This document shows positions 16,683 through 25,466 of a stretch of DNA of 39,894 bases, one piece after another; the stretch's first letter is position 1, and every line of letters begins with the position of its first letter. The position numbers were made by a program, and so were the translations under genes. Source of the stretch: a virus. The stretch lies in IMG/VR virus record IMGVR_UViG_3300037343_000264, positions 1-39,894 of that record; one strand, written 5' to 3'. A model generated the notes under the pieces. The model was not told where the DNA came from and ran no database searches. It saw nothing but the letters and a program-made list of their open reading frames with translations.

Positions 16683-16825
16683 TGCCAATACAAAAAGGAT
16701 ACCCCATGAATGAAGAAATGAAGAAAAAACTAGAACAAGCTTTAAAAGATAAGAAAAAAGAAAAACTTAAAACTAGTATAGCTGAACAGATTAATTTTGG
16801 AAACAACTATAAGAAGAAAAAATAA
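16682..16825 (+). CDS. Small basic protein, 47 aa
   Basis: A 47-residue, Lys-rich protein between the glycine-zipper and adaptor genes, coupled on both sides by TAATG overlaps (starts at 16682, stops at 16825). Nearly half of the residues are Lys/Glu and the C-terminus is KKKK. No family is recognised. A DNA-binding or scaffold-like internal capsid role would suit the charge, but nothing shows it directly. Confidence 0.6.
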   Translation: MPIQKGYPMNEEMKKKLEQALKDKKKEKLKTSIAEQINFGNNYKKKK

Positions 16826-17745
16826 TGAGAAGAGTAGACCGACTTATCAAACAAATTCGTATTCAAACAGAGAATGAAGATAGTGGTCTTAACTACGGAA
16901 TTAAGACTGAAGAGTTCTTACAGTATATTAACGATGCTCAACATCGACTACAGTCTCTAATAACGGCAATGCACGAACATGCGTTTGTTCAAGAAGATAT
17001 ACAATCGGTTTCTAAAGGAAAGCAAGAATATGCTTTACCCGACTTAGCTTTGATGAACAATAAAGTTGTTTCTGTAGAATACAGTCCTACAACATTTGAA
17101 GACGACTATTATCACTTAACGCCTAGAAATCTACATATAAGAAGTACATATTTAGAAGCATATCCTGACGGATACATAAGAAGATCAGGTAAAATACTTT
17201 TACAACCGACCCCTTCTCAATCAGGTAATCTTAGAATTAATTACGTTAAAAGAGTATACGATCTAGATATCAGAAGAGGAGTTATATCTGTAGCTACTCA
17301 ATCAGGCAATACCATTACATCTCTTTTAGCAGATGTTTCAAGCTCTAAAACACCTTTAGATTTTGAGTTGTTACAAGATAGTGATTATATATGTATAGTA
17401 GATAAAAACGGGCAAATGGTAGCTAGAAACATACCCATAGAAGGATTAAATACTGCTACAGGTGAAATTTCCATAGAAGCTGGTTTTCAATTAGACGGTG
17501 AAGTTATCTCTGTAGGAAACTATATAACTGCAGGTAAAGATGTGGTTACACATAGTGAATTACCTAAAATGACCGAAAGGTATTTAATTGCTTATGCTGC
17601 TTGGAAAATATTGAAAAGAGATTCTTCCGTAGACTCTACAGAGCAACAACAAGAATTAAGCAGCATGGAAGATGATATCGTAAATGCTTTTGCACGGATT
17701 GACGGAGATCTTCATCCAATACCTTTGATAAATAGGGAGTGGTAA
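16825..17745 (+). CDS. Head-tail adaptor (connector) protein
   Basis: A 306-residue protein with the pattern of podovirus connectors: an N-terminal helical region with LQYINDAQHRLQSLI, then EYALPDLALMNNKVVSVEY, a beta-rich middle with LHIRSTYLEAYPDGYIRRSGKILLQPTPSQSGNLRINYVKRV cut into strand pairs, and a helical tail with RYLIAYAAWKIL. It would sit between portal and nozzle and is immediately followed by the nozzle gene. The similarity is to the P22 gp4 / T7 gp11 adaptor type. Confidence 0.8.
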   Translation: MRRVDRLIKQIRIQTENEDSGLNYGIKTEEFLQYINDAQHRLQSLITAMHEHAFVQEDIQSVSKGKQEYALPDLALMNNKVVSVEYSPTTFEDDYYHLTPRNLHIRSTYLEAYPDGYIRRSGKILLQPTPSQSGNLRINYVKRVYDLDIRRGVISVATQSGNTITSLLADVSSSKTPLDFELLQDSDYICIVDKNGQMVARNIPIEGLNTATGEISIEAGFQLDGEVISVGNYITAGKDVVTHSELPKMTERYLIAYAAWKILKRDSSVDSTEQQQELSSMEDDIVNAFARIDGDLHPIPLINREW

Positions 17746-17746
17746 A

Positions 17747-20002
17747 TTGGCTGTACCGTATAATCTAATAAAGACATTTAATGCTTGGAAAGGATTGGAT
17801 TTAAGAAGCTCGGATATAACTAGAACATCTGAGTATGCTTCTGACTTAAATAATTTACAGTACAGAAAAACAGGTGCAATGACCAAAAGAAAGGGCTATA
17901 AGTGGAAAGCAGATAGCTCTGGCGGCGGTTGTGGTGTATTTAGATATACCGATATAGATAACACTAATGGGGCAGCAATTGAAAGATTGGTATCTATAAG
18001 CGATACTTTAAATGAATTAAAAACAGGATCTATATCTATAACATACAGCGGTTCAAACACAGCTTATGTAGATCTAATATTAGAAGATGATGGTAATTTT
18101 TATTTAAATGTGTTTGAGGACAATGCACTAATTTCAAGCATAGCTCTTGGCAACGCTGTAGATAGTCCTTCTTTTGTATCTGTTGCAGATTTAGTTTTGG
18201 CTATAGATGCTTTAACAGGTTTTACTGCAATAGCAACTGGTGATGACACTGTACCTGCTTGTTTTGCCAACGCAACTAAAAACCTAACTATTACAGCTTC
18301 TGCTACAAACATAGAATTTAATTACTGGGAAGCATTAGATAGTTCTATATCTTCTCCATTTCAGGACATAGTAGATAATAAAAATAATTCTAATTTTGAA
18401 AACGCTAGTTTTGTAAATATAAATAACATTTTATATATTGGTTCTAGGTTTCAAGATTTATATAAGTTTGATGGTACTAAGGTATATAAAGCAGGAATGC
18501 CACAAGCAAATATAATAAGCGCAACAAATATTGGACCGGGAAACGTACCTAATACACCTACCTATATTACCGTATACCGATATACCGATGCTAAAGGAAA
18601 TATAATAACAGGAATTCCTTCAAACCCTGTAGAAGTAGCAGCATCTAATGCCCAGATAGAATTAGACATTACATCTATAGATTCTACTTCAGGGTTTGAC
18701 GCAGCTAATGTGATTATTGAAATATATAGAAATAAAAATGGCGGTTTGGGTTATTTTCTAGTAGATGAAATAGCTAACATACCAGGAACAAATCAAACAT
18801 ATATTGATGATAAGGTGGATGCAGATGTTTTAGTTGAATACATAGTTCCTTTAAAACCCCATGGCTTGCCACCGAAACTAGCCTATATAACTTTATATCA
18901 AGGTTTACTAATTGGAACTGGGAATACAGATAATGTAAATACTGTTTTCTATAGCGACATAGATAGTCCAGAATATTTTCCTCCAGCAGATAATTCATTT
19001 AACACAGAAGGATTAAGAGGAGGACCAAATAGCGGAATTAAGCCTTTAGGAAATTCTTTATTTGTATTTAAAAATAGCTCTATATATCAAATACTTGGAA
19101 ACATGGCTGATGACGTATTTTCGGTAGACTTATATGGTCAAGGAGATATTGGAGCAGAAGCACATGCCACAATAGAAGAAGTTAACGGAAACCTAATGTT
19201 TTTATCAAATAAAGGAGTATATTCTTTATCCCAAACTTCACAAACTCTTCAACAAGTGTCTGAAATCATAGAACCAATATTTACTAGCTTTAAACGAGAA
19301 TATACCTTTAAAAGAGCTACAGCAATTAATTGGTTAGAGGAAGATAAATACATGGTATATTTGCCTATAGAAGATACTAACAATGCATTTTCTGATACCT
19401 CTATAGTATTAGCTTATGATTATTTGAGAGATGCATGGCTAAAATGGTCAAACATAAACGCTGCTGGCGGATTTTGTTTACTGAATAGAGACCTGTATTT
19501 TGTAGAATATTCTTATGATGCTATTAGTGCAGCTGTAAGAAATAATATAGCAAAATTCTTTCAAAACGGAAATGAGCAAGATTACGCAGACCATAATGCT
19601 GCAATATCTTTTACATATAAATCTCATTGGGAACATTTAGGAGAACCCTCTGTATTTAAAAAGTTCTTAAGAACTAAAGTTCATTCTTTAGATCCTTCTT
19701 TAGATGATTTTGAATCAGATTCTTTTGAATTAGAACTTAGATCAGAAATAGATTGGACACTAAGTATAAGTACTCAAACCTTTTTAGATTTCCGAGGAAA
19801 CCAAGATGGTTGGGGGGACTCTGCGTGGGGACTTTTCCCCTGGGGTAATGAAAGACTAAATTCTATCAGAACTAAAATGAAACAAACTAAATGTAAAGCA
19901 ATTAGACTAATATTATTAAATGATAAAGTAAATGAAAATGTGCTAATATCTGGAATAGAGATGGAATGTGCAGCACCTTATCAGGGATTTATTAAAGAAT
20001 AA
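17747..20002 (+). CDS. Tail nozzle / hub protein (P22 gp10-like)
   Basis: At 751 residues this is the largest gene. N-terminal KTFNAWKGLDLRSSDI, NNLQYRKTGAMTKRKGYK and the later RGGPNSGIKPLGNSLFVF belong to the tail-nozzle/stabilisation family of short-tailed phages, which closes the portal-adaptor and holds fibres. The middle holds beta-propeller-like repeats (VLAYDYLRDAWLKWSN, GWGDSAWGLFPWGNERLN). The start is TTG 17747 (GGGAG upstream). The 20002 base is shared with the next gene's start (TAATG). Confidence 0.88.
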   Translation: MAVPYNLIKTFNAWKGLDLRSSDITRTSEYASDLNNLQYRKTGAMTKRKGYKWKADSSGGGCGVFRYTDIDNTNGAAIERLVSISDTLNELKTGSISITYSGSNTAYVDLILEDDGNFYLNVFEDNALISSIALGNAVDSPSFVSVADLVLAIDALTGFTAIATGDDTVPACFANATKNLTITASATNIEFNYWEALDSSISSPFQDIVDNKNNSNFENASFVNINNILYIGSRFQDLYKFDGTKVYKAGMPQANIISATNIGPGNVPNTPTYITVYRYTDAKGNIITGIPSNPVEVAASNAQIELDITSIDSTSGFDAANVIIEIYRNKNGGLGYFLVDEIANIPGTNQTYIDDKVDADVLVEYIVPLKPHGLPPKLAYITLYQGLLIGTGNTDNVNTVFYSDIDSPEYFPPADNSFNTEGLRGGPNSGIKPLGNSLFVFKNSSIYQILGNMADDVFSVDLYGQGDIGAEAHATIEEVNGNLMFLSNKGVYSLSQTSQTLQQVSEIIEPIFTSFKREYTFKRATAINWLEEDKYMVYLPIEDTNNAFSDTSIVLAYDYLRDAWLKWSNINAAGGFCLLNRDLYFVEYSYDAISAAVRNNIAKFFQNGNEQDYADHNAAISFTYKSHWEHLGEPSVFKKFLRTKVHSLDPSLDDFESDSFELELRSEIDWTLSISTQTFLDFRGNQDGWGDSAWGLFPWGNERLNSIRTKMKQTKCKAIRLILLNDKVNENVLISGIEMECAAPYQGFIKE

Positions 20003-20304
20003 TGAAGTTTACATTAGAAAATATATTTAATATAGACCAGTTAAAAAAACATTTGACCTCTGGTTTGCAAAGACTAAAACTTCAAGATAACTTTGAAGGT
20101 GAGGAAATTCAAGTACTTATACCTGCCGGACAAGAAGTCAGGGTACGTAACCCCTTGAATTTTATACCTAGTAGGTATATACTTATAAGTAAGTCCGGTA
20201 ATAGTACTATTTCTAGGTCAAATATATGGACCCAAGATTACGTATATTTCACTAATTTCGGTCCGGAAAATAGTGATACAATAATCTTTCTAACGAGGAA
20301 TTAA
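20002..20304 (+). CDS. Small virion tail protein
   Basis: A 100-residue protein with an N-terminal helix (FNIDQLKKHLTSGLQRLK) and a beta core (EIQVLIPAGQEVRVRNPLNF, SRYILISKSGNS). Small proteins with this IPAG-EV-RNPLNFIPSRY pattern occur just after the nozzle gene in several podovirus-type genomes, so a tail or tail-needle-associated role is likely. The exact function is unknown. Confidence 0.6.
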   Translation: MKFTLENIFNIDQLKKHLTSGLQRLKLQDNFEGEEIQVLIPAGQEVRVRNPLNFIPSRYILISKSGNSTISRSNIWTQDYVYFTNFGPENSDTIIFLTRN

Positions 20305-20309
20305 AAAAT

Positions 20310-20951
20310 ATGGCATTACCATTAAGTTTTATAAACAAAAACAAAACCGCATCTCAAATAGCTAAAACAACTGGAGAACCAGTAAGAATGCAGGGCGGAG
20401 ACATTAATAATCAAGTACAAACGGACTTTAGATCTGGTGTAGGTTTTGGTAAAGAGCTGGTCGGAGATAGCAGTCTTGGACGATTAGGAACTAACTCAGA
20501 TATTAGATCTGTATTAGAACAAAAAAGAAAACTTGCCCAAGGATTATCTGGGGCTGAAATGCAAGCTCAAACTGATGTTTCTAATCAAAATATAAATGCA
20601 CAAACAGAAACTGCAAGAAGACAATTAGCGGCTGCACAGGCTAGAAGCGGTGTAAGAGGAGCTACTGCAGGACAACAGCAATCAAATATTATAGCTCAAG
20701 GAGCTGAAAATAAAGCAAACTTCCAAAGAGATCTTCTACTAAGAAATAGAGATGCTCAAACTGCTGGTTTAAATAGTTTAGAACAATCAGCAAGTAATAC
20801 GACTCAATTTGATTTAAGCCAAGCTGCCAAGGAAAGATTCGGTCAAATATCTACGGGACTAGGTATTGCACAATTAGGGGCTACTGAAAGAGGTAGTTTA
20901 GCTGCTGCCCAAGCCCTTAAACAAAGCGGCGGTGGCGGAGGAAAGAAATAA
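20310..20951 (+). CDS. Ejection/internal virion protein (Gln/Ala-rich)
   Basis: A 213-residue, Gln/Ala/Ser-rich helical protein (SGAEMQAQTDVSNQNINAQ, RRQLAAAQARSGVRGATAGQ) ending in SGGGGGKK. The composition is typical of podovirus proteins ejected with DNA to form a channel across the periplasm. It stands in the normal place after the nozzle gene. The start overlap with the next gene is 1 nt (TAATG). Confidence 0.7.
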   Translation: MALPLSFINKNKTASQIAKTTGEPVRMQGGDINNQVQTDFRSGVGFGKELVGDSSLGRLGTNSDIRSVLEQKRKLAQGLSGAEMQAQTDVSNQNINAQTETARRQLAAAQARSGVRGATAGQQQSNIIAQGAENKANFQRDLLLRNRDAQTAGLNSLEQSASNTTQFDLSQAAKERFGQISTGLGIAQLGATERGSLAAAQALKQSGGGGGKK

Positions 20952-21286
20952 TGCAGATGTATATAGATGCTCAAAAAGAGATGTACGGTAGAGATGTCAT
21001 AGAATATGACCACGGGTATGTCTTATTTAAGAGATATGAGGATAACTCAATCTATATACACTTTATGTATACAAAGCCTGAATTTAGACAACAAAGTAAA
21101 GCCAGAATGGTATTAAACGACTTAAAAAAGAAATTCAATGTATCATATTTTACAGGATACGTAGATAAAACATCTGGACCTTGGAGAAACGCCTTAATTG
21201 CACACTTAAAAGGCGGATATGATATAGTAAGTGTTAATGAAGAATCTATAATAGTTAGCTTAGACGCTAGTCTCTTAGAGGAATAA
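20951..21286 (+). CDS. GNAT-like acetyltransferase, putative
   Basis: A 111-residue protein with a GNAT-style sequence: beta strand YIHFMYTKPEFRQQ followed by SKARMVLNDLKKKF, matching the beta4/alpha3 V-x-PE-x-RG-x-G region (here R-Q-Q-S-K-A replaces the usual Arg-Gly-x-Gly). A C-terminal strand IIVSLDASLLEE follows. GNAT enzymes transfer acyl groups from acetyl-CoA to amines. Finding one inside the ejection-protein set is unusual. The pyrophosphate-loop is degenerate, so it may not bind CoA well. Confidence 0.5.
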   Translation: MQMYIDAQKEMYGRDVIEYDHGYVLFKRYEDNSIYIHFMYTKPEFRQQSKARMVLNDLKKKFNVSYFTGYVDKTSGPWRNALIAHLKGGYDIVSVNEESIIVSLDASLLEE

Positions 21287-21287
21287 A

Positions 21288-22247
21288 ATGGACGAAAGAG
21301 AAAAGAAAGAAGTAAATGTAAGTGGAGCTATGTCTCGGTTAGGCGGAGGATCTAAGTTAGATAAACAAGCTAATCCTACTCCAGTAAAAAAGAAAGAAGA
21401 ATCTTCTTCCAAAAGCATAGCTGACACATTTTTAGAATTAGCCCCTTTATTGATAGGAACAGTAGTTGGCGGTTTACCTGCAGGATTAGACGCACAAACC
21501 CAAGTAGGAGCGGTTAACCAGGCATCTACAGATAGAAAAAGACAACAAGAACAACAAGATGCTAAACTACAATTAGAACAACAAAACGCAGGTCTTAATC
21601 AAGAAAAGTTTGAGTTTCAAAAAGATGTTCAACAAATAAATGAATTAGATAGAACAGATCAAAGAGATCTTCAAAGACAACAACTAGATCAAAGACAACA
21701 ACAATTTAGTCAGGATCTTGATTTTAGAAATAAAGCTTTACAACAAGACGCAGCGATACAATATGATAGACTAAGTGTTGCTCAGAAAAAGCAATTTGCA
21801 AAAGAAAATCCTTCTTTAGAGTCTAGATTGTCTGGTCTTGGCGGCGAGGAAAAGAAACGATTTGATGGCGTTAAAATGGGTTTAACTGCAGTAGGAGATT
21901 TAAAAAACGCCATAGATCAAGGCGTAAATAAATTTAGCCTTGTAGGTGATAATCCATATACATTTGCTGCTAATAGATTTGTAGAGGCTATAGGAAGATT
22001 ACAATCAGGTGGAGCTATTAATGAGCAAGAAGTTGAAAACTTCAAAAAGCTAATACCCGGTGTTACAGATAGTAAACAAATATCTGAATTAAAATTAAAA
22101 ACTTTACAAGAAGATTTATCCAGTAGACTAAATACTTTAGGGTTTGCTCCTGAAGAATTAGGAATTAGCTCTACACAGTCACAACAAGCTCCAGAAATGT
22201 CTAAAAGACAAAGACTAGAGGCTTTAAGGAAAAAACATGCAAGATGA
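21288..22247 (+). CDS. Ejection/internal virion protein (Gln-rich coiled coil)
   Basis: A 319-residue protein with a Lys-rich N-terminus, a short hydrophobic stretch (LAPLLIGTVVGGLPAGL, about residues 51-67), then a long Gln-rich coiled coil (RKRQQEQQDAKLQLEQQ, DQRQQQFSQDLDFRNKAL), and a C-terminal helical domain. The pattern fits podovirus ejection proteins that line the DNA-delivery channel. It overlaps the next gene by 11 nt. Confidence 0.7.
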   Translation: MDEREKKEVNVSGAMSRLGGGSKLDKQANPTPVKKKEESSSKSIADTFLELAPLLIGTVVGGLPAGLDAQTQVGAVNQASTDRKRQQEQQDAKLQLEQQNAGLNQEKFEFQKDVQQINELDRTDQRDLQRQQLDQRQQQFSQDLDFRNKALQQDAAIQYDRLSVAQKKQFAKENPSLESRLSGLGGEEKKRFDGVKMGLTAVGDLKNAIDQGVNKFSLVGDNPYTFAANRFVEAIGRLQSGGAINEQEVENFKKLIPGVTDSKQISELKLKTLQEDLSSRLNTLGFAPEELGISSTQSQQAPEMSKRQRLEALRKKHAR

Positions 22248-23985
22248 TTTGACTCCAGAAGAAATTGCTGAGTTACAAGCATTAGAAGCTATGGAAGCTA
22301 AGGCTATGGCTCCGGAACTAAGTTCTGAAGAAGAGCAGGAATTAATGGCTTTAGAAGCCAAAGATGCGGAATATAACAATAGAATTGAAGAGCAAACAAC
22401 TTTTGGTTCCGTAGCTAGGGGCGTAGCTCAATCTGTAACTTTTGGTTTCGCTGATGAAATTAGCGGGGCAGTAGAATCTTCTTTAACGGAAAAATCATAC
22501 GAACAAGCTAGAGATGAAAGTAGAACTAATTTTCAAATAGCTCAAGAAGCTAATCCGGCTGCCTTTCTTTCGGGAGAAGTAGCTGGAGGTATAGCTAGTG
22601 CAGTTGCTGCCGGTCCTGGCGCTTTAGCTGCAAAAGCTGTGGGAATGGGGGCTATTCAAGCATTAGGAAATAGCGAAGAAGATAAAATAGAAAACCAACT
22701 ACAAGATGCTCTTTTTGGAGGCGCTGTAGCGGGAGTAATAGATAGGGCTACCTTCGGTGCCGGAAAACTATTCGGTAAGGCAAAAAACCAATTAGGAGAC
22801 GTATTTCAGACCCAAGCCTCTAGACTATCTCTTAAAGGTTTAGGAATTAAAAATAAAAGTAGTTTAAATAAATTAAATAAAAAATTAGATGCAAAAGGCA
22901 TTGACACAGAAGAATTCTTAAATAGATTTGAAAATATAGAAATGGCTGACGGTAAAAAACTATTACAAGGGTTTAAATCTCAAGAAACCCTATTAGAAGA
23001 TGTGGTAAATACTAAATCTATGGCTGGAAAAGACATGGGTGCTGTATTAAAATCTATAGATATAGAGAAAGGAGGATCTGCTGAAATAGACCCTCTAGAA
23101 TTTGCAGAACACCTAACTTTAGAGGTTTTAGAACCTTTAAGGACTCAAGGCACTTTTGACTCTAACGCAATAGCTGATCAATTAGAAAAAAGAATAGGAT
23201 TTTTAGCTAATAGAAAATCTAAAATGAGTATGACGGATTTACATAATTGGAAAGTTAATACTCAAGAAAAGGTAAATTTTTTAAAAAAACAAAATACAGA
23301 TTTAGAGCTTAATTCACAATTAAAGAATATAGTTAGACAATCAAATGAGTTTATACACAGTAAGGTAGAGTCTTTATCTAGTAATCCAAAAGCACTGACT
23401 GAGTTTCAAGAATTAAAGAAAACTTTTGGTACTCTAGCCGATGCTGAAGAATTTATAGAACAAGCAGTAATGGACAATAAAGAGGGTATGTTAGGAAACG
23501 TTAGAAACGTTTTAAGCAATATTCCTTTTAATGGTGGCTTAACTGTAGTGGGAGGCTTCGCCGGAGGGGTCCCAGGGGCAATGATTGGTACAGCAATTAC
23601 TGTAGCTGGTAAAAACCCTAAAATAAGTAGGCAATTAGGTAAATCTATGCAGCGTGTAGGTTCTTTTTTAAAAGATAATCCCACTAACGAAAGGTATTAT
23701 CAAATGTTGGCTAACGCAAGTGTTAGGAGCAATGAAGCCCTTAAAGAAAGCATACAGCTTATAGAGAGAAATTTAGATGGTTTCATTATTGATGAAGAAG
23801 AAAAAGCAAGCTACGAATTACAAATTAAGTCATCTAACTATTCAACTAGAAGCAAGATGCAGCTCCTCCAACAGGTTAATCAGGGTCTTATACCCAATAT
23901 GGAGTCAGCAGAACAAGAGCAGCCCTTTTTACGGGAGTATTCTCCGAGATCCCGAGACAATAACGGTAAAAAAACGTCAAACTAA
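22237..23985 (+). CDS. Ejection/internal virion protein, 582 aa
   Basis: A large helical protein. The N-terminus is acidic (residues 1-50). Then comes TTFGSVARGVAQSVTFGFADEI, a segment typical of phage internal virion proteins that travel to the envelope. A long Ala/Gly-rich hydrophobic zone (about residues 100-180, with FLSGEVAGGIASAVAAGPG) follows, and a coiled-coil C-terminal half has a second hydrophobic patch near residues 425-460. No lytic transglycosylase motif was seen. It is the last and largest of the ejection set. Confidence 0.75.
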   Translation: MQDDLTPEEIAELQALEAMEAKAMAPELSSEEEQELMALEAKDAEYNNRIEEQTTFGSVARGVAQSVTFGFADEISGAVESSLTEKSYEQARDESRTNFQIAQEANPAAFLSGEVAGGIASAVAAGPGALAAKAVGMGAIQALGNSEEDKIENQLQDALFGGAVAGVIDRATFGAGKLFGKAKNQLGDVFQTQASRLSLKGLGIKNKSSLNKLNKKLDAKGIDTEEFLNRFENIEMADGKKLLQGFKSQETLLEDVVNTKSMAGKDMGAVLKSIDIEKGGSAEIDPLEFAEHLTLEVLEPLRTQGTFDSNAIADQLEKRIGFLANRKSKMSMTDLHNWKVNTQEKVNFLKKQNTDLELNSQLKNIVRQSNEFIHSKVESLSSNPKALTEFQELKKTFGTLADAEEFIEQAVMDNKEGMLGNVRNVLSNIPFNGGLTVVGGFAGGVPGAMIGTAITVAGKNPKISRQLGKSMQRVGSFLKDNPTNERYYQMLANASVRSNEALKESIQLIERNLDGFIIDEEEKASYELQIKSSNYSTRSKMQLLQQVNQGLIPNMESAEQEQPFLREYSPRSRDNNGKKTSN

Positions 23986-24000
23986 TTATTAGGTAATTTT

Positions 24001-24234
24001 ATGGATGAAAAATATTTGGAAATGCTAGAAAAAATGGACGGTAAAGTGGACTCTATAAAAGAGTGCCAAATTAGAATAGAAAATGATTTGAAATACCATA
24101 TAAAACGTACAGACATATTAGAAGAAACTGTAAAACCTATGCATAGAGTTTACGACGCTTGTAAACTTATACTTCCTTTTTTAGGTGCCGTGTATGCTTT
24201 TAAATCACAAATATTAAAGTTACTAGGAGAATAA
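24001..24234 (+). CDS. Small coiled-coil/TM protein, candidate holin partner
   Basis: A 77-residue protein with an N-terminal coiled coil (residues 1-45) and one C-terminal transmembrane helix (CKLILPFLGAVYAF, about residues 52-68) with a basic end. This resembles small XhlA-like or anti-holin-type proteins. It is immediately before the 3-TM holin gene (1-nt gap), which supports a lysis role. It could also be a membrane tether with another job. Confidence 0.6.
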   Translation: MDEKYLEMLEKMDGKVDSIKECQIRIENDLKYHIKRTDILEETVKPMHRVYDACKLILPFLGAVYAFKSQILKLLGE

Positions 24235-24235
24235 T

Positions 24236-24646
24236 ATGGGCATATTTTCATTTATAGGATCTATATTTAAACCTGCTGCAGATTTAATAGATAGTATACA
24301 TACTTCAGAAGAAGAAAAACTTATCATTAAAAATGAGCTAGCTAAGATGCAGTTTGAAATGCAGAGCAAGGTTTTGGAGTATGAAACTAAATTAATGGAG
24401 TCTAAAGCATCTATTATTAGTGCCGAAGCTAAGTCTGGTTATTTTATTACTAGTGCTTGGAGACCTATTGTAATGCTTACTTTTGCAGGTATTATAGTAG
24501 CTCGCTGGTTTGGGTTAACTGCAGACAATATAAGTGCAGAACTTGAATCCCAATTATTTGATATAATTCAATTAGGAATTGGAGGATATATAATGGGTAG
24601 AAGCGGGGAAAAGATAGCAAAAGAGTTAAAATCTAAAAAAGATTAA
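24236..24646 (+). CDS. Holin, 3-TM superfamily type (putative)
   Basis: A 136-residue protein with an N-terminal amphipathic part and a coiled-coil segment (EEEKLIIKNELAKMQFEMQ). Two hydrophobic segments follow: ITSAWRPIVMLTFAGIIVARW (starting residue about 71) and FDIIQLGIGGYIMGRSGEKI. The SAWRPIVM and GIGGYIMGRSGEKI signatures match the GTA/phage 3-TM holin family (PF11351). It would permeabilise the inner membrane for the lysins encoded on the opposite strand just downstream. Its stop overlaps the converging transglycosylase stop. Confidence 0.75.
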   Translation: MGIFSFIGSIFKPAADLIDSIHTSEEEKLIIKNELAKMQFEMQSKVLEYETKLMESKASIISAEAKSGYFITSAWRPIVMLTFAGIIVARWFGLTADNISAELESQLFDIIQLGIGGYIMGRSGEKIAKELKSKKD

Positions 24647-25089
24647 AACCATCTTTTAAGTTTTCTATAATAGGTTTGACATACTTTAGAAATAATTTTC
24701 TTTCGGGTCCCACAATTATATCTTAAATACCATAGTTTTTCTTTTTTAGAGTAAGTTTTACTAAACCAAGATAAAACCATAGCTCCTTTTTCTAGGCTGT
24801 AATCTAAATCGTTTAAAAGTCTATTTTTATCTAATTTATAATATTTTACGTTGATATCGTTAATTTGGGCTATTCCCCAATCGCAACTTTTTTGACATGC
24901 TTTAGCATTTAATCGGTAGGAAGATTCTTGCATTAAAATGGCTGCATATATAGAAGGAGAGATGTTATATTTTCTAGAATAAGTTTTGATTTTATAAGCT
25001 AAATTTATAGCTTTATTTATAGGTATAGGCTTATTCTTTAATATTTGACATTCTATTGTTCCTAATAGACATACAGCCATTAAAATCAT
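24643..25089 (-). CDS. SLT-type lytic transglycosylase (endolysin candidate)
   Basis: A 148-residue protein with a short hydrophobic N-terminus (residues 1-17, possible signal or signal-anchor) and a Slt/lysozyme-like fold: the catalytic Glu55 in ILMQESSYRLNA and DWGIAQIN (residues 70-77), the two conserved motifs of family 1 transglycosylases. It cuts the glycan of peptidoglycan by forming 1,6-anhydro ends. Cysteines at 64, 69, 125 and 136 could form disulphides in the periplasm. Its start overlaps the M15 peptidase stop (ATGA), so both lysins are produced together. Confidence 0.85.
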   Translation of the reverse strand: MILMAVCLLGTIECQILKNKPIPINKAINLAYKIKTYSRKYNISPSIYAAILMQESSYRLNAKACQKSCDWGIAQINDINVKYYKLDKNRLLNDLDYSLEKGAMVLSWFSKTYSKKEKLWYLRYNCGTRKKIISKVCQTYYRKLKRWF

Positions 25090-25466
25090 ATATCTAGCTC
25101 TATATGGGGACCGTCAAAGAATGAGTGGTCTTTAACTACACCATCACTATCCCAATCTATTCCGGATCTAATTTTTATACCTAATTGCTGGGCAATTCCT
25201 CTAACCATACCTTGCATATAGATAAAACGTTCTCTATCATTCCAGTCTATAGGAAATGGAGCTAAATCTAATGCGCAACCTGTTAAATGTTTAGAGTTCA
25301 TAGTTTTAGACATACCTGTTCTAACCAGTTCTTCTTGTCTTTCTTTACTTCTAACTCCTTCTAAAACGGTTACATCCATCAATAGGATTAACTGAGAAGC
25401 AATTTTCTGTAAATCAGGATGCACACCTTGTAATACATCTAAGCTTTTTTTACTAAATTTATACAT
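25086..25466 (-). CDS. M15-type D,D/L,D-peptidase (endolysin)
   Basis: A 126-residue zinc peptidase of the M15 group, single domain. The ligands are His60 and Asp67 in SKHLTGCALDLAPF, with the terminal His121 in DGPHIEL (Asp118 likely catalytic). EGVRSKERQEELV also fits the family. It cuts the peptide cross-links of peptidoglycan and pairs with the transglycosylase downstream. AGGAGG lies at the start, and the preceding nuclease gene overlaps by 1 nt (TAATG). No signal peptide is visible, so it would need the holin. Confidence 0.92.
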   Translation of the reverse strand: MYKFSKKSLDVLQGVHPDLQKIASQLILLMDVTVLEGVRSKERQEELVRTGMSKTMNSKHLTGCALDLAPFPIDWNDRERFIYMQGMVRGIAQQLGIKIRSGIDWDSDGVVKDHSFFDGPHIELDI

